Source: an uncultured bacterium
GTDB lineage: Bacteria > Actinomycetota > Coriobacteriia > Coriobacteriales > Atopobiaceae
DNA length: 64,000 nt
Direction of reading: 5' to 3'
Assembly: GCA_905214865.1 (NCBI GenBank)
Contig: CAJMNO010000005.1
Coordinates: 62,001 to 126,000 of the forward strand
The position numbers and the translations under genes are program-made. The notes under the pieces were generated by a model. It searched no databases. It was not told where the DNA came from and worked only from the letters and a program-made list of their open reading frames with translations. The first letter of the stretch is position 1. Each line of letters starts with the position of its first letter. Positions 1-10,408 of the stretch are shown here, one piece after another.

Positions 1-954
1 ATGCGCGTCCCCCGGTGGCGCGTCGCCCTCGCGCACGTGTGGCCGCAGATTCTGCCCTACGTGATCGCCACCTGCCGCAACGCCTGCGGCATGGCCTGGA
101 AGGCGGGCGTCGCCGCGGAGCTCATCGGCACCCCCGTCCCCAGCGTGGGCGAGCGCGTGTACCAGGCCAAGGTCCTGCTCGAGACCTCCGACCTCTTTGC
201 CTGGACCATCGTGGTCGTGCTCTCGTCCTTCGCGTGCGAGAGGTGCTTCCTCGCGCTCCTGCGCGCCTCCGGCGGCCTTGCGAAGCGGGTCGCTCTCCAT
301 GGCCTCGGGACGTCGCCCGCCCCCCGAGACGACGGCTCCTCTCCCATGGCGACCGATTGCCTGGGCGTGCGCCTGGGGGAGAGGGACGTGCTCCACGGCC
401 TTTCGATCGACGTTCCCGCCGGGTGCTCCGTCTGCATGCTCGACCCGTCGGGGGCCGGCAAGACCACGCTCGTCAGGGCGCTGTGCGGGCTCGTCGCACC
501 CACGTCGGGGGCGGTCGCCCCACTGGGCCGCGTGAGCCTGGTCGAGCAGTCCCCCCGCCTGGTGGAGGACCTCGGCGCCCTGGACAACGTGCTGCTGTGC
601 GCCGGCAGGTGGGCCAGCGGGGGAGAGGCCCGCGCCCTTCTCCTCCGGGCGGTCCCCGGCCTGGACGCGGACCTTCCCGTGCGCAGCCTCTCCGGGGGCC
701 AGCGCAGGCGCGTGGAGCTCGTGAGGGCGCTTCTGACCTGCTCGGATGTCGTCATCCTTGACGAGCCCTTCGCCGGGCTCGACGAGGCTGCGGTCGAGGC
801 GTGCGCAGCCATCGTGCGGGATCGCCTTGGGGGGAGGACCCTCCTCGTGGCGTCCCACGACCCCAGGGCGGCAACGCTCCTGGGTGCCACGCCGCTCCCG
901 TCCCTCTCGCCCGAGACCCCCAGTCGAGAAACCGCAGCCGTCCGCGGGAGGTAA
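1..954 (+). CDS. ABC transporter permease-ATPase fusion (5' end probably outside window)
   Basis: Two ABC transporter parts lie in one open frame. Residues about 1-90 look like the C-terminal half of a NitT/TauT-type permease, with an EAA-like loop (around AAELIGTPVPSVGERV) and a hydrophobic helix near residues 66-90. From about residue 116 an ATPase domain follows: Walker A DPSGAGKTT (K154), signature LSGGQRRR, Walker B VVILDEPFAGLD and the switch histidine in ASHDPR. The frame is open at base 1 and only part of a permease is present, so the real start probably lies upstream; the ATG at base 1 may be internal. The first glycine of the usual Walker A (GPSGxGKT) is aspartate here. The substrate cannot be told; a binding-protein gene upstream would be expected. 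The import function is inferred from the family. Confidence 0.75.
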   Translation: MRVPRWRVALAHVWPQILPYVIATCRNACGMAWKAGVAAELIGTPVPSVGERVYQAKVLLETSDLFAWTIVVVLSSFACERCFLALLRASGGLAKRVALHGLGTSPAPRDDGSSPMATDCLGVRLGERDVLHGLSIDVPAGCSVCMLDPSGAGKTTLVRALCGLVAPTSGAVAPLGRVSLVEQSPRLVEDLGALDNVLLCAGRWASGGEARALLLRAVPGLDADLPVRSLSGGQRRRVELVRALLTCSDVVILDEPFAGLDEAAVEACAAIVRDRLGGRTLLVASHDPRAATLLGATPLPSLSPETPSRETAAVRGR

Positions 955-1046
955 TCAGACGGAAACGTAGTTGGCCCTCCCCCTCGGGCAAGATGGGTAG
1001 GTGCGCACCCATACCATGCCCAGCGGTGCGCCCTAAGGAGGACACT

Positions 1047-2636
<1,590 letters not shown>

Positions 2637-2689
2637 CGGGCGAGACGACACGACCGCTCGCGCCCCGGTAATGAACGCTCGGTGAGCTG

Positions 2690-2725
2690 GGCCCCGCACC
2701 CATGGGATGCGGGGCCTACTGTTTT
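2690..2725 (+). terminator. Probable intrinsic terminator after pckA
   Basis: A 9-bp stem (GGCCCCGCA with TGCGGGGCC, 2690-2698 and 2708-2716) is followed by a T-rich stretch ending in TTTT at 2722-2725. It sits between pckA and the hydrogenase operon, on the strand of both. Confidence 0.7.
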
Positions 2726-2791
2726 GAGCCGTCCGCCCCCATGGGGGAGGGGTGGGCAGGCCCATGCGGCCACGGAAAGGAGAGGCTTTCT

Positions 2792-4621
2792 ATGGCACGA
2801 ATGCACGTAATGGAGAGAAGCGAGGAGCAGGCCATCATGGACGAGCTCCACGCGGCGGTGGGGCGGCGGCTCGCGGTGAGCTCGCTCGCACCGTGCCCCG
2901 TGGAGTTCACGATGGCGTTCGTGGACATGTGCTCAACGCAGAGCTGCGGCAAGTGCACCCCGTGCAGGGTGGGGCTCAACACGCTGCGGCACCGCCTGAG
3001 CGACGTCCTGAGGGGCAGGGCGACGATGGCCACGCTCGATGGCATCGAGCGCCTTGCCAGGACCATCTACCTGTCGAGCGACTGTGCGATAGGGTACGAG
3101 GCGGGGGCCATGGCCCTCACGGCCATCCAGGGCTTTCGCGACGACTTCGTCCACCACGTGACCTACCACGCCTGCGGCTTCAAGCAGTCCGAGAAGGTCC
3201 CGTGCGTGTCCGGCTGCCCCGCCGGCGTGGACATCCCGGGCTACATCTCGCTCGTGAGGGCGGGTCGCAACACCGACGCCGTCCGTCTCATCCGCAAGGA
3301 CAACCCGCTGCCCATGGTGTGCGGGCTGGTGTGCGAGCATCCCTGCGAGATGCACTGCCGCCGCGGCATGGTGGACGACCCCATGAACATCAGGGCCATC
3401 AAGCGCTTCGCCTGCGAGAACATGGAGTCCGACTACCGCCCCGTCATGGCGGAGCCCACGGGCAAGCGCGTCGCCGTGGTGGGAGGCGGCCCCGCGGGGC
3501 TCTCGTGCGCCTACTACCTGGCGGTCATGGGCCACAAGGTCACCATCCTCGAGGCCCGCAGGCGGCTGGGCGGCATGCTCCGCTACGGCATCCCGAGCTA
3601 CCGCCTCCCGCGCGAGGAGCTCGACGGCGAGATACGGTGGATCCTCGACTGCGGCATCGAGGCGAGGACCCAGACCGAGGTCGGGGGAGACGAGCTCCAG
3701 GCGCTGCGGCGCGACTACGATGCCGTCTACCTGGCCATCGGCGCCCATGGGGACCGCAAGCTGGGGCTTCCGGGCGAGGATAGCGAGGGCGTGGAGAGCG
3801 CCGTCGCGATGCTGCGCGCCATCGGCGACGGGGACATCCCCGACTTCACGGGGCAGCGCGTGTGCGTCATCGGTGGCGGCAACGTCGCCATGGACGTGGC
3901 TCGCTCCAGCGTGAGGTGCGGCGCGAGCAAGGTCAACATCGTGTACCGCCGCCGCGTGCAGGACATGACTGCTCAGGACGAGGAGATCGCCGGGGCCGGC
4001 GAGGAGGGTTGCGAGCTCCTTGAGCTCAACGCGCCCGTCCGCATCGAGGCGGACGAGGCGGGCCGCGTGTGCGGGCTGGTCGTGCAGCCGCAGATCATCG
4101 GCTCGTTCAAGGGCGGGCGCCCCTCTCCCCGTCCCGCGGACACGGGGGAGAGGACCATCCCCTGCGACCGCGTGATCGTCGCCATCGGCCAGGCGATCCA
4201 GTCCGAGCCCTTCGAGGAGGCGGGCGTCGGCTGCAACCGCGGTCGCATCGTCACCGACACGGACGGGCGCGTCCCCGGGATGGACGGGGTCTTCTGCGGA
4301 GGCGACTGCCAAAGCGGCCCCGCGACCGTGATCAGGGCCATCAACGCCGGCAAGGTCGCTGCGGGCAACATCGACAACTACCTGGGCTTCGACCACAAGG
4401 TCGGCGTGCCCGTCGACATCCCGCCCGTCGAGTTCAGGGACGTGGGCCCGTGCGGCAGGTCCGAGACCAAGTTCCGCGAGGCAAACGAGCGCCGGCACGA
4501 CTTCTGTCAGATCGAGCACGGTCTTTCGCGCGAGGAGGCGCTGCAGGAGGCCTCGCGCTGCCTGTGCTGCGACCACTTTGGATTCGGCGCGTTCCGTGGG
4601 GGGAGGGAGCTCCAGTGGTAG
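2792..4621 (+). CDS. NAD(P)-linked electron transfer subunit of [FeFe]-hydrogenase: NuoF-type FeS domain fused to GltD-like oxidoreductase
   Basis: 609 residues, two modules. The N-terminal part (about 40-115) resembles the 4Fe-4S segment of NuoF (SCGKCTPCRVG, with a later Cys in SSDCAIG) but lacks the FMN/NADH-binding NuoF fold. The rest is a GltD-like flavoprotein: a cysteine-rich FeS region (CVSGCPAGVDIPGY, CGLVCEHPCEMHC), an FAD-binding VVGGGPAGLSCAYYL, a second nucleotide site VIGGGNVAMDVARS, and the C-terminal FCGGDCQSGPATVIRA. Start at ATG 2792 after AAAGGAGAGG. Its stop overlaps the GTG start of the hydrogenase gene, so the two are translationally coupled and probably form one complex. 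By analogy with HydDB group A2 hydrogenases it should pass electrons between NAD(P)H and HydA; direction and cofactor are not visible in the sequence. Confidence 0.85.
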   Translation: MARMHVMERSEEQAIMDELHAAVGRRLAVSSLAPCPVEFTMAFVDMCSTQSCGKCTPCRVGLNTLRHRLSDVLRGRATMATLDGIERLARTIYLSSDCAIGYEAGAMALTAIQGFRDDFVHHVTYHACGFKQSEKVPCVSGCPAGVDIPGYISLVRAGRNTDAVRLIRKDNPLPMVCGLVCEHPCEMHCRRGMVDDPMNIRAIKRFACENMESDYRPVMAEPTGKRVAVVGGGPAGLSCAYYLAVMGHKVTILEARRRLGGMLRYGIPSYRLPREELDGEIRWILDCGIEARTQTEVGGDELQALRRDYDAVYLAIGAHGDRKLGLPGEDSEGVESAVAMLRAIGDGDIPDFTGQRVCVIGGGNVAMDVARSSVRCGASKVNIVYRRRVQDMTAQDEEIAGAGEEGCELLELNAPVRIEADEAGRVCGLVVQPQIIGSFKGGRPSPRPADTGERTIPCDRVIVAIGQAIQSEPFEEAGVGCNRGRIVTDTDGRVPGMDGVFCGGDCQSGPATVIRAINAGKVAAGNIDNYLGFDHKVGVPVDIPPVEFRDVGPCGRSETKFREANERRHDFCQIEHGLSREEALQEASRCLCCDHFGFGAFRGGRELQW

Positions 4622-6435
4622 GAAATGGCGAAGGCCTGAAGGCTGCCGACCAGAGGGCGGTCTCCACCGGGCAGGTCACGCTCACCGTGGACGGCAGGGA
4701 GGTCAGCGTCCCCGCCGGGTCCACCATCCTGGACGCGTGCCGGGAGGCGGACGCCGACGTCCCGACGCTGTGCTACCTGCGCGAGCTCAACGAGATCGGC
4801 TCCTGCCGCGTGTGCGTGGTCGAGGTCAAGGGCTACGACCGCCTGGTCGCCTCGTGCAACAACCTCGCCGTGGACGGCATGGAGGTCCTCACCAACAGCC
4901 CCAAGGTGAGGATGGCCCGGCGCACCAACATGGAGCTGCTCCTCTCGCAGCATGACGTGGCATGCACCACCTGCGTGAGGTCGGGCAACTGCTCGCTGCA
5001 GGAGGTCGCCAACGACCTGGGCATCGTCGACTTCGAGTACGACACCGACCTGCCGCCCAAGCGCTGGCCGCGCGACTTCCCGCTCATCAGGAACAACCAG
5101 AAGTGCATCAAGTGCATGCGCTGCGTTCAGGTGTGCGACAAGATCCAGGCCTCCCACGTGTGGGACATCACCAACCGGGCGACGCACACGCTCGTGGACG
5201 TGGCCGGCGGCCGCGACATCCACGACGTGGACTGCACCCTGTGCGGGCAGTGCATCACCCACTGCCCGGTGGGCGCCCTGCGCGAGCGTGACGACGTCAT
5301 GACCGTCTACGACGCCCTGGCAGACCCCGACGTCACCACCATCGTCCAGATTGCGCCCTCGGTGCGCACCTCCTGGGGCGACCACTGGGGCCTCAAGGGC
5401 GACGAGGCGACCGTGGAACGGCTCGTGGCGGCCCTGCGCCCCATGGGCTTCGACTACATCGTCAACACCGACTTCTCCGCCGACCTCACGATCATGGAGG
5501 AGGGCAGCGAGCTCCTGCGCCACCTCCCCAAGTCGCAGGCGGGCGGCTACCCCATGTTCACGTCGTGCTGCCCCGGCTGGGTGCGCTTCGTGAAGGCGCA
5601 CTACCCCGAGCTTGTGGACGACGTCTCCACCAGCAAGAGCCCCCAGCAGATGTTTGGCGCCATCGTCAAGAGCTACTACGCCGAGTACCTGGGGCTCGAC
5701 CCGCACAAGATCTTCTCGCTCTCGATCATGCCCTGCGTCGCCAAGAAGGCGGAGTGCGCCTATCCCACCATGCGGGACGCGTGCGGCGACCCGGACGTGG
5801 ACTGCGTCCTCACCGTCCGCGAGGTCGAGCGCATGCTGAGGGCCGACCACGTGGACGTGCGGGCCCTGGGGGAGGAGCCCTTCGACGAGCCCCTGGGCAT
5901 CGGCACCGGCGCCGGGGTCATCTTCGGGGCCACCGGCGGCGTCATGGAGGCCGCGCTGAGGACCGCCCACTACCTGGTGACGGGGAAGGCACCCGCCGCC
6001 GACATGTTCTCGGACGTCCGAGGTCTCAGGGGCTGGAAGGAGGCCACCTTCGACCTTGCGGGAACCAAGCTGCGCGTGGCGGTCGCGAGCGGCCTTGCCA
6101 ACGCGGACGCGCTCTGCAAGGCGGTCGTCGCGGGAGAGGTGTCCTACGACTTCGTGGAGGTCATGGCCTGCCCCGGCGGCTGCGTGGGCGGCGGCGGCCA
6201 GCCCATCCACGACGGGGAGGAGCTTGCGGGCGTGCGAGGCAAGGCGCTCTACGGGCTCGACAGGGTCTCCAAGTACCGCAACTCCTACGAGAACCCAGAC
6301 ATCGTGAGGTGCTACGAGGAGTACCTGGGAGAGCCCCTCTCGGAGAGGGCGGAGGAGCTCCTGCACACCGACCAGCACGGGTGGCTCATGCCGTCCGAGT
6401 GGATCGCGGCGGCGGAGGCGGCGCCCCAGGCGTAA
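4615..6435 (+). CDS. hydA: [FeFe]-hydrogenase catalytic subunit
   Basis: 606-residue multidomain hydrogenase. In order: 2Fe-2S ferredoxin domain (Cys in CYLRELNEIGSCRVC and later), His-Cys FeS segment (HDVACTTCVRSGNC), two 4Fe-4S clusters (CIKCMRCVQVC and CTLCGQCITHCP), then the H-cluster domain with all three signatures: TSCCPGW (Cys318/319), MPCVAKKAE (from residue 372) and EVMACPGGCVGGGGQP (Cys519). A small-subunit-like tail (SKYRNSYENP) follows. The start is a GTG at 4615 overlapping the TAG of the preceding gene (4619-4621), with GGGAGGG upstream. All cluster ligands are present, so it should be active once matured. No HydE/F/G maturase genes are in the window. Role: H2 evolution or uptake coupled through the preceding flavoprotein. 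Confidence 0.96.
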   Translation: MVGNGEGLKAADQRAVSTGQVTLTVDGREVSVPAGSTILDACREADADVPTLCYLRELNEIGSCRVCVVEVKGYDRLVASCNNLAVDGMEVLTNSPKVRMARRTNMELLLSQHDVACTTCVRSGNCSLQEVANDLGIVDFEYDTDLPPKRWPRDFPLIRNNQKCIKCMRCVQVCDKIQASHVWDITNRATHTLVDVAGGRDIHDVDCTLCGQCITHCPVGALRERDDVMTVYDALADPDVTTIVQIAPSVRTSWGDHWGLKGDEATVERLVAALRPMGFDYIVNTDFSADLTIMEEGSELLRHLPKSQAGGYPMFTSCCPGWVRFVKAHYPELVDDVSTSKSPQQMFGAIVKSYYAEYLGLDPHKIFSLSIMPCVAKKAECAYPTMRDACGDPDVDCVLTVREVERMLRADHVDVRALGEEPFDEPLGIGTGAGVIFGATGGVMEAALRTAHYLVTGKAPAADMFSDVRGLRGWKEATFDLAGTKLRVAVASGLANADALCKAVVAGEVSYDFVEVMACPGGCVGGGGQPIHDGEELAGVRGKALYGLDRVSKYRNSYENPDIVRCYEEYLGEPLSERAEELLHTDQHGWLMPSEWIAAAEAAPQA

Positions 6436-6451
6436 CGGGATGGAACCAAGG

Positions 6452-6488
6452 GGGGAGGGCCCGCGCGGTTTTCGCGCGGGCCCTCCCC
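6452..6488. terminator. Bidirectional hairpin between convergent hydA and pta
   Basis: A perfect 16-bp inverted repeat (6452-6467 and 6473-6488) with a GTTTT loop lies between two convergent genes. There is no clear T-run on the plus side, so termination strength is uncertain. Confidence 0.6.
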
Positions 6489-6529
6489 GTGTGTCTCGCC
6501 CATGAGTCTCCTGCGAGGTGCCTGCCGGC

Positions 6530-7516
6530 CTAGGCCTGCTTGGCGGCCATCTGTGCCTGGACCGCGGTGATGGCGACGACGCCCACGATGTCATCCGCCG
6601 AGCAGCCGCGGGACAGGTCGTTGACCGGCTTCGCGATGCCCTGGAGCAGGGGGCCGTACGCCTCGGCCTTGCCAAGGCGCTGGACCAGCTTGTAGCCGAT
6701 GTTGCCTGCCGCGAGGTCGGGGAACACCAGGACGTTGGCGTGACCCGCGACCTTGGAGCCGGGCGCCTTGAGCGAGGCGACCTCGGGGACCAGGGCGGCG
6801 TCAAGCTGGAGCTCGCCGTCGCAGGCGAGGTCGGGGGCCTTCTCGGCAACCAGGGCAGCGGCCTGGCGCACGCGCTCGGCGGAGTCACCGCCGGCGGAAC
6901 CCTTGGTGGAGTAGGAGAGGAGCGCGACCTCGGGGTCGGTGCCCATGAACGACTTCCAGGACTCCGCGGAGGCGATGGCGATCTCGGACAGTTGGTCGGC
7001 GTCAGGCGCGATGTTGAGGCCGATGTCGGAGAAGATGAAGGTGCCGTCCTGGCCAAACTCGCAGTCGGGGACGATGACCATCATGAAGCCGGACACGAGC
7101 TTGGTCCCGGGTGCCGTCTTGAGGATCTGGAGAGCGGGGCGCAGCGTGTTGGCGGTGGAGTGGCACGCGCCGGACACCAGGCCGTCGGCGTCGCCCATCT
7201 TCACCATCATGGTGCCGAAGTAGGTGTTGTCGTTCATCTGCTCGCGGGCCTGCTCGATGGTGACGCCCTTCTTCTTGCGGAGCTCGGCGAAGGCCTGGGC
7301 GTACTCCTCGTGCTTGTCCGACGCCCTGGGGTCGACCACGCGCGCGCCCTCGACCTTGACCTCGGTGGGGTCACCCAGGATGACCAGGTTGGCGAGACCC
7401 TCCGCCACGATCTTCTCGGCCGCCGCGATGGTGCGCGGGTCCTCGCCCTCGGGCAGCACGATCGTCTTGCGGTCCGCCTTGGCGCTCTCTTTCATCCTCT
7501 GAAGAAAATCACTCAT
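6530..7516 (-). CDS. pta: Phosphate acetyltransferase
   Basis: Cytosolic enzyme converting acetyl-CoA + Pi to acetyl phosphate + CoA, the first step of ATP-yielding acetate formation. The 328-residue product is a short-form Pta with the typical KTIVLPEGEDPRT start, SGACHSTANTLRPALQ and the C-terminal DLAAGNIGYKLVQRL and PVNDLSRG segments. The ATG at 7516 is preceded by GGAGAGG, which favours it over an in-frame ATG 18 codons upstream. No acetate kinase gene is adjacent. It is convergent with hydA across a strong hairpin. Confidence 0.95.
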   Translation of the reverse strand: MSDFLQRMKESAKADRKTIVLPEGEDPRTIAAAEKIVAEGLANLVILGDPTEVKVEGARVVDPRASDKHEEYAQAFAELRKKKGVTIEQAREQMNDNTYFGTMMVKMGDADGLVSGACHSTANTLRPALQILKTAPGTKLVSGFMMVIVPDCEFGQDGTFIFSDIGLNIAPDADQLSEIAIASAESWKSFMGTDPEVALLSYSTKGSAGGDSAERVRQAAALVAEKAPDLACDGELQLDAALVPEVASLKAPGSKVAGHANVLVFPDLAAGNIGYKLVQRLGKAEAYGPLLQGIAKPVNDLSRGCSADDIVGVVAITAVQAQMAAKQA

Positions 7517-7744
7517 AGAACCTCTCCTTCGTGACGCCTCCAACTGCGTGTGGACGTGCCGCCCGACCACAAAATATGCATGTCGGCTGCGTATTTGACG
7601 GCACTCTAAAACATTATAGGGCGGCGTGTTAGAATCGACTCCGTAATCGAGCCGGGGGAGCGTGTGCGCCTGCCCTCAACTCGATTTATTTATGTCCGCG
7701 TCCAGGGCCGCCCCGGGCGGTAGTCTGCATCGAAGGGAATCCAC

Positions 7745-8944
7745 ATGAGCATCGCCAAAGGGTTGCCCGAGGGCTTTAACCCCTCCGCATACGACGCAAT
7801 CGTCGTCGGGGCGGGCTACGCCGGAGCGGTGTGCGCCAGGCGGCTTGCCGAGGCGTGCGGGTACAAGGTCGCCGTCCTCGAGCGTCGCGACCACATCGCT
7901 GGCAACGCGTATGACTACTACGACGAGGCGGGCATCCTGGTCCACAAGTACGGGCCGCACATCTACCACACCTACAACGAGCGCGTGAACCAGTACCTCT
8001 CGCGCTTCACCGACTGGGTTGACTACCAGCACAAGGTCCTGGCAAACGTTCGTGGCACCCTGATGCCGGTCCCCTTCAACCACACGTCCCTCAAGCTGGC
8101 CTTTGGCGAGGAGAAGGGCGAGCACCTGTACCAGAAGCTCGTCGCGGCCTTCGGGCAGGACAAGAAGGTCCCCATCATGGAGCTGAGGGCCAAGAACGAC
8201 CCCGAGCTCGCCGAGGTGGCCGACTACGTGTACGAGAACGTCTTTCTCCACTACACCATGAAGCAGTGGGGCAAGACGCCCGACCAGATCGACCCGGCCG
8301 TCATGGGCCGCGTCCCCGTGTTCGTGGGCGACGACGACCGCTACTTCCCGCAGGCACCCTTCCAGGGGATGCCCAAGGACGGCTACACGGCCATGTTCGA
8401 CCGCATGCTCAACCACGACCTCATCTCGGTGTTCACCGGCGTCGACGCCCGCGACATCCTGCAGATGGGCGGAACGTCGGTCAAGGTCTGCGGCCAGCCG
8501 TTTGGCGGAGAGGTGATCTACACCGGCGCCCTGGACGAGCTCTTTGGCATGGACCTTGGCGCGCTCCCGTACCGCACGGTCGACATGGTGTTCGAGACCT
8601 TGCCCGTCGATCAGTTCCAGCCCGTGGGGACCGTCAACTACACCGTGTCCGAGAACTTCACCCGCATCACGGAGTTCAAGAACATGACCGGCCAGGTCGT
8701 GCCGGGCAAGACCACCATCATGCGCGAGTACTCCCGCACCTACCTGCCCGGCATGGGCGAGACGCCCTACTACGTCATCAACGAGCCGCAGAACATCGAG
8801 CTGTACCGCAAGTACCTCGAGCGCGTCTCGGGCGTCCTCAACTTCCACGTGGTCGGACGTCTCGCCGAGTACCGCTACTACGACATGGACGGCGTCGTGG
8901 CCTCCGCGCTCGAGCTCTCGGACGAGATCATCGGAAACCACTAG
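7745..8944 (+). CDS. glf: UDP-galactopyranose mutase
   Basis: Flavoenzyme interconverting UDP-galactopyranose and UDP-galactofuranose, the donor for galactofuranose-containing surface polymers. 399 residues. The N-terminus carries the FAD motif VVGAGYAGAVCARRLAE, followed by RRDHIAGNAYDYYDEAG, HKYGPHIYHT and the later conserved YTGALDELF and FTRITEFK segments. ATG at 7745 has GAAGGGA upstream. The next gene, a glycosyltransferase, starts 35 bp downstream and is probably co-transcribed, consistent with glycan synthesis. Confidence 0.96.
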   Translation: MSIAKGLPEGFNPSAYDAIVVGAGYAGAVCARRLAEACGYKVAVLERRDHIAGNAYDYYDEAGILVHKYGPHIYHTYNERVNQYLSRFTDWVDYQHKVLANVRGTLMPVPFNHTSLKLAFGEEKGEHLYQKLVAAFGQDKKVPIMELRAKNDPELAEVADYVYENVFLHYTMKQWGKTPDQIDPAVMGRVPVFVGDDDRYFPQAPFQGMPKDGYTAMFDRMLNHDLISVFTGVDARDILQMGGTSVKVCGQPFGGEVIYTGALDELFGMDLGALPYRTVDMVFETLPVDQFQPVGTVNYTVSENFTRITEFKNMTGQVVPGKTTIMREYSRTYLPGMGETPYYVINEPQNIELYRKYLERVSGVLNFHVVGRLAEYRYYDMDGVVASALELSDEIIGNH

Positions 8945-8979
8945 GCACACAACCGAGTACAGAGGCACCAGGTCAACAC

Positions 8980-10014
8980 ATGCAGAAGACCATCACGTTC
9001 GGCATCCCGTGCTACAACTCCTCCGAGTACATGGACCATTGCGTCACGTCCATCCTGGAGGGGTCGGACTACGCGGACGACGTGCAGATCGTCATCGTGG
9101 ACGACGGGTCCACCAAGGACGACACGCTCCAGAAGGCACTCGACTGGCAGAGGCGCTATCCCGAGATCATCCAGGCCGTGCACCAGGAGAACGGCGGCCA
9201 CGGCATCGCCGTCCTCAAGGCGCTGGAGCACGCGGAGGGCGCCTACTTCAAGATCGTCGACTCCGACGACTGGGTTGACGGCGACGCCCTGCGGGTCCTC
9301 CTCGAGCGCCTGAGGATGTTCGTCGACTACGAGACCAGGGTCGACCTCGTGGTCACCAACTACGTGTACGAGCACGTGGCCGAGGGCAAGCAGAAGGTCG
9401 TCGACTACGGGTTCGCGCTCCCCAAGGGCAAGATCATCACCTGGAAGAGCATCGGGCACTTCAACATGGCCCAGAACCTGCTGATGCATGCCCTGTGCTA
9501 CCGCACCGAGGTCCTGCGCGACGGCGGGCTGCCCATGCCCGCCCACACGTTCTACGTGGACAACATCTACGCCTACGTGCCCCTGCCGCGCTGCCAGACG
9601 CTCTACTACCTGGACGTCGACCTGTACCGCTACTTCATCGGGCGTGATGACCAGAGCGTCAACGAGGACCTGCTCGTCTCGCGCGTGGACCAGCAGCTCA
9701 GGGTCACGCGCGTCATGATGCACGCATACCACCTGTACGACGACATCGACACGCGGGAGCTGCGCGACTACATGATCGGGCACTTCACCCTCATGATGGC
9801 GGCGTGCTCCATCTTCTCCAAGCTGTCCAAGGATCCCCAGGCAGAGCCTCGGCTCGAGGAGCTGTGGGAGGAGCTGAGGCAGTACGACCGTCGCATGTAC
9901 CGTCGTGCGCGCCATGGCCTCGTGGGGACCGCCATGAACTTCACCGGCGAGGGTGGCAAGAAGGCCACGATCATCATCTATCGCGTTGCCCAGAAGCTCG
10001 TCAAGTTCAACTAG
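8980..10014 (+). CDS. Family 2 glycosyltransferase
   Basis: 344-residue GT-A fold transferase. The N-terminus reads as a classic GT2 (FGIPCYNSSEYMDHC), with the nucleotide-sugar aspartates in VDDGSTKDDT and the metal-binding DSDDWVDG. No transmembrane segment is obvious. Start at ATG 8980 because the GT2 fold begins directly there. Adjacency to glf suggests it uses UDP-galactofuranose or acts in the same polymer pathway; the acceptor is unknown. Confidence 0.85.
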   Translation: MQKTITFGIPCYNSSEYMDHCVTSILEGSDYADDVQIVIVDDGSTKDDTLQKALDWQRRYPEIIQAVHQENGGHGIAVLKALEHAEGAYFKIVDSDDWVDGDALRVLLERLRMFVDYETRVDLVVTNYVYEHVAEGKQKVVDYGFALPKGKIITWKSIGHFNMAQNLLMHALCYRTEVLRDGGLPMPAHTFYVDNIYAYVPLPRCQTLYYLDVDLYRYFIGRDDQSVNEDLLVSRVDQQLRVTRVMMHAYHLYDDIDTRELRDYMIGHFTLMMAACSIFSKLSKDPQAEPRLEELWEELRQYDRRMYRRARHGLVGTAMNFTGEGGKKATIIIYRVAQKLVKFN

Positions 10015-10103
10015 TCGATGCTGATGCTGCGACTCCGCGGTGTCGATGCCCCAGGCCTTTCGGAAGGCCCCGCGTATCAGCAATCGAACCATTGCGACCG
10101 GAG

Positions 10104-10119
10104 CCCGATGTGAGCGCAT
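10104..10119 (+). repeat. Half-site of the palindromic repeat
   Basis: CCCGATGTGAGCGCAT matches the left half of the complete repeat at 10198-10221, but the right arm is missing. Confidence 0.6.
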
Positions 10120-10185
10120 CCCCTTCCCTGGCGCGCTCGGCTGTTCCTTGCTTGCCCTGCTGGCAGTCCGCCAGAGTACCAGCCT

Positions 10186-10233
10186 TGGCAAAAGCCGCCC
10201 GATGTGAGCGCTCACATCGGGCTTTCGTTGCCA
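10186..10233. repeat. Compound palindromic repeat, copy A
   Basis: The core is a perfect 24-bp palindrome at 10198-10221 (arm CCCGATGTGAGC and its reverse complement). It is flanked symmetrically by TGGCAA (10186-10191) and TTGCCA (10228-10233), so the whole 48-bp unit could form a cruciform or a long RNA hairpin. Its right part, CGGGCTTTCGTTGCCAT, recurs exactly in the next copy 72 bp away. Confidence 0.85.
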
Positions 10234-10256
10234 TTCATGCCCGAAACGGCGGCGGG

Positions 10257-10306
10257 ATGGCAGGGAACTCCCGATGTGAGTGCAATTATCGGGCTTTCGT
10301 TGCCAT
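10257..10306. repeat. Compound palindromic repeat, copy B
   Basis: Same architecture as the copy 72 bp upstream: outer arms ATGGCA (10257-10262) and TGCCAT (10301-10306), inner arms CCCGAT (10270-10275) and ATCGGG (10288-10293), and a diverged centre. Outer and inner arms are placed symmetrically around one centre (10281.5), which argues for selection on the paired form. Confidence 0.8.
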
Positions 10307-10395
10307 CGGTGGGTGGGTCCAGGGACTGTCCACTGCGTCACCTGCGCAAACGTCGGGATGCCTCAGCCGGATGTCGACGAGCCAGCCCTCAGACT

Positions 10396-10408
10396 GCTCA
10401 CATCGGGC
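10396..10408 (-). repeat. Half-site of the palindromic repeat (inverted)
   Basis: GCTCACATCGGGC matches the right half of the complete repeat at 10198-10221, without a left partner. Confidence 0.6.

Noticed and set aside
7595..7635. Promoter of glf (TTGACG with TATAGG or TAGAAT)
   Set aside because: The hexamers do not fall at an acceptable spacing (14 or 29 bp), so no promoter was called.
10054..10069. Terminator after the glycosyltransferase gene
   Set aside because: GGCCTT-TCGG-AAGGCC is a short 6-bp hairpin followed by C-rich sequence without a U-run, so not enough to call.
10104..10408. CRISPR array
   Set aside because: Repeats are few, palindromic, unequal in length and not separated by uniform spacers; no cas genes are present.
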